Positions 63,694 to 64,000 of a stretch of DNA of 64,000 nucleotides are shown in pieces (position 1 is the stretch's first letter; every line of letters begins with the position of its first letter). The notes under the pieces were generated by a model. That model saw only the letters and a list, made by a program, of their open reading frames with translations. It made no database searches and was not told where the DNA came from. The position numbers and the translations under genes are program-made. Source of the stretch: UBA6054 sp963975575 (GTDB lineage: Bacteria; Planctomycetota; Phycisphaerae; Phycisphaerales; UBA1924); the NCBI GenBank assembly GCA_963975575.1, contig CAXBHL010000004.1, forward strand, positions 124,001-188,000. The letters are read 5' to 3'.

Positions 63694-64000
63694 TCAGCGG
63701 GCCCCGACGCTCACGCTCACCGGCACGAACGTCCGCTTGACGCGCTTCTCGAACTCGTCGCGGTACTTGTTCATGATCGTCCGCGTCGCCCAGTTGTTGC
63801 CGTCGGCCAGGCCGCAGATGGTCGTGCCCGGCATCGAGCCCATGCTGGTGGCGATCTCCAGGGCCAGGTCCAGGTCCTTGGTCCGCGCGTCGCCCTCCTC
63901 GATGCGGCAGAGCAGCTGGTACAGCCAGCCCGAGCCCTCGCGGCAGGGCGTGCACTGGCCGCACGACTCGTGCTTGTAGAACCGCGCGATGTTGCGGGCC
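63694..64000 (-). CDS. nuoF: NADH-quinone oxidoreductase subunit F, C-terminal part (cut by window edge)
   Basis: The last ~101 residues of a gene that continues beyond the right edge. ARFYKHESCGQCTPCREGSG contains three of the four cysteines of the N3 [4Fe-4S] cluster, and MPGTTICGLADGNNW supplies the fourth. This places it in the NADH/FMN-binding arm of respiratory complex I. The stop is TGA at 63694-63696. It converges on the DUF1294 gene with a 3-bp gap. Confidence 0.92.
   Translation of the reverse strand, partial: ARNIARFYKHESCGQCTPCREGSGWLYQLLCRIEEGDARTKDLDLALEIATSMGSMPGTTICGLADGNNWATRTIMNKYRDEFEKRVKRTFVPVSVSVGAR

Overview
The window looks like chromosomal DNA of a planctomycete, probably of the class Phycisphaerae. 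The base composition is very GC rich. Three membrane proteins carry the paired-cysteine ribbon of the type CxxCxYxLxGL...CPECG that is common in that group. Five secreted proteins end in a PEP-CTERM-like sorting tail (PLPP, one hydrophobic helix, then RRR). No rRNA, tRNA, CRISPR array, insertion sequence or phage module was found. The taxon is inferred from these traits; no 16S gene is present.

Layout. 0-12 kb is mostly an envelope-glycan region: an edge-truncated O-antigen-polymerase-like membrane protein, a Wzx-type flippase, an EEP-family membrane protein, a large secreted met-zincin protease, a UbiA-type prenyltransferase divergent from a GT-C-like membrane protein, gmd, and a CapK/PaaK-like adenylate-forming enzyme. 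GDP-fucose synthase (fcl) and a sulfotransferase lie apart at 31.6 and 37.1 kb. At 12.0-12.2 kb a gene-free stretch folds like 6S RNA. 12.4-16.2 kb holds a small lipoprotein, a lysine-rich histone-like protein, parB and a cluster of three perfect and one near-perfect parS sites spread over a Nudix gene and a soluble histidine kinase. 16.2-20.2 kb has an ABC ATPase, an APC permease, a zinc-ribbon membrane protein, a DciA-like DUF721 protein and a promoter-plus-terminator unit that may be a non-coding RNA.

20.5-29.6 kb is a surface-protein island. Five tandem paralogues, each with its own terminator-like hairpin, carry an invariant Cys (TFCI/VD/E) and Gln (GAIQAAIW) 71-72 residues apart, the signature of Cys-Gln thioester adhesin domains, here joined to a PEP-CTERM-like anchor. 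They are followed by two large secreted proteins with C-terminal Peptidase_S74 self-processing chaperone domains, one of them with a collagen-like stalk. 29.8-31.5 kb is a small patch of less GC-rich genes. clpB (34.3 kb) has a perfect inverted repeat upstream.

39.2-40.3 kb is a 1.1-kb gene-free region with two diverged copies of a structured element (two hairpins with compensatory changes, then an identical 27-nt segment), ending at a terminator-like hairpin in front of a complete mrpABCDEFG Na+/H+ antiporter operon. After it come an aminotransferase, dnaE, a Fic AMP-transferase, DUF2254, ubiX, pyrB, gmk, a pair of NTF2-like proteins (one with a lysine-rich histone-like tail), an Mrp/ApbC ATPase, DUF1294, and the C-terminus of nuoF at the right edge.

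How the genes work together: the glycan genes would make, flip and decorate a surface polysaccharide; the thioester and S74 proteins would be displayed at the cell surface; the Mrp complex and the NADH dehydrogenase would couple ion and proton gradients; parB/parS, DciA, dnaE and the lysine-rich proteins act on the chromosome.
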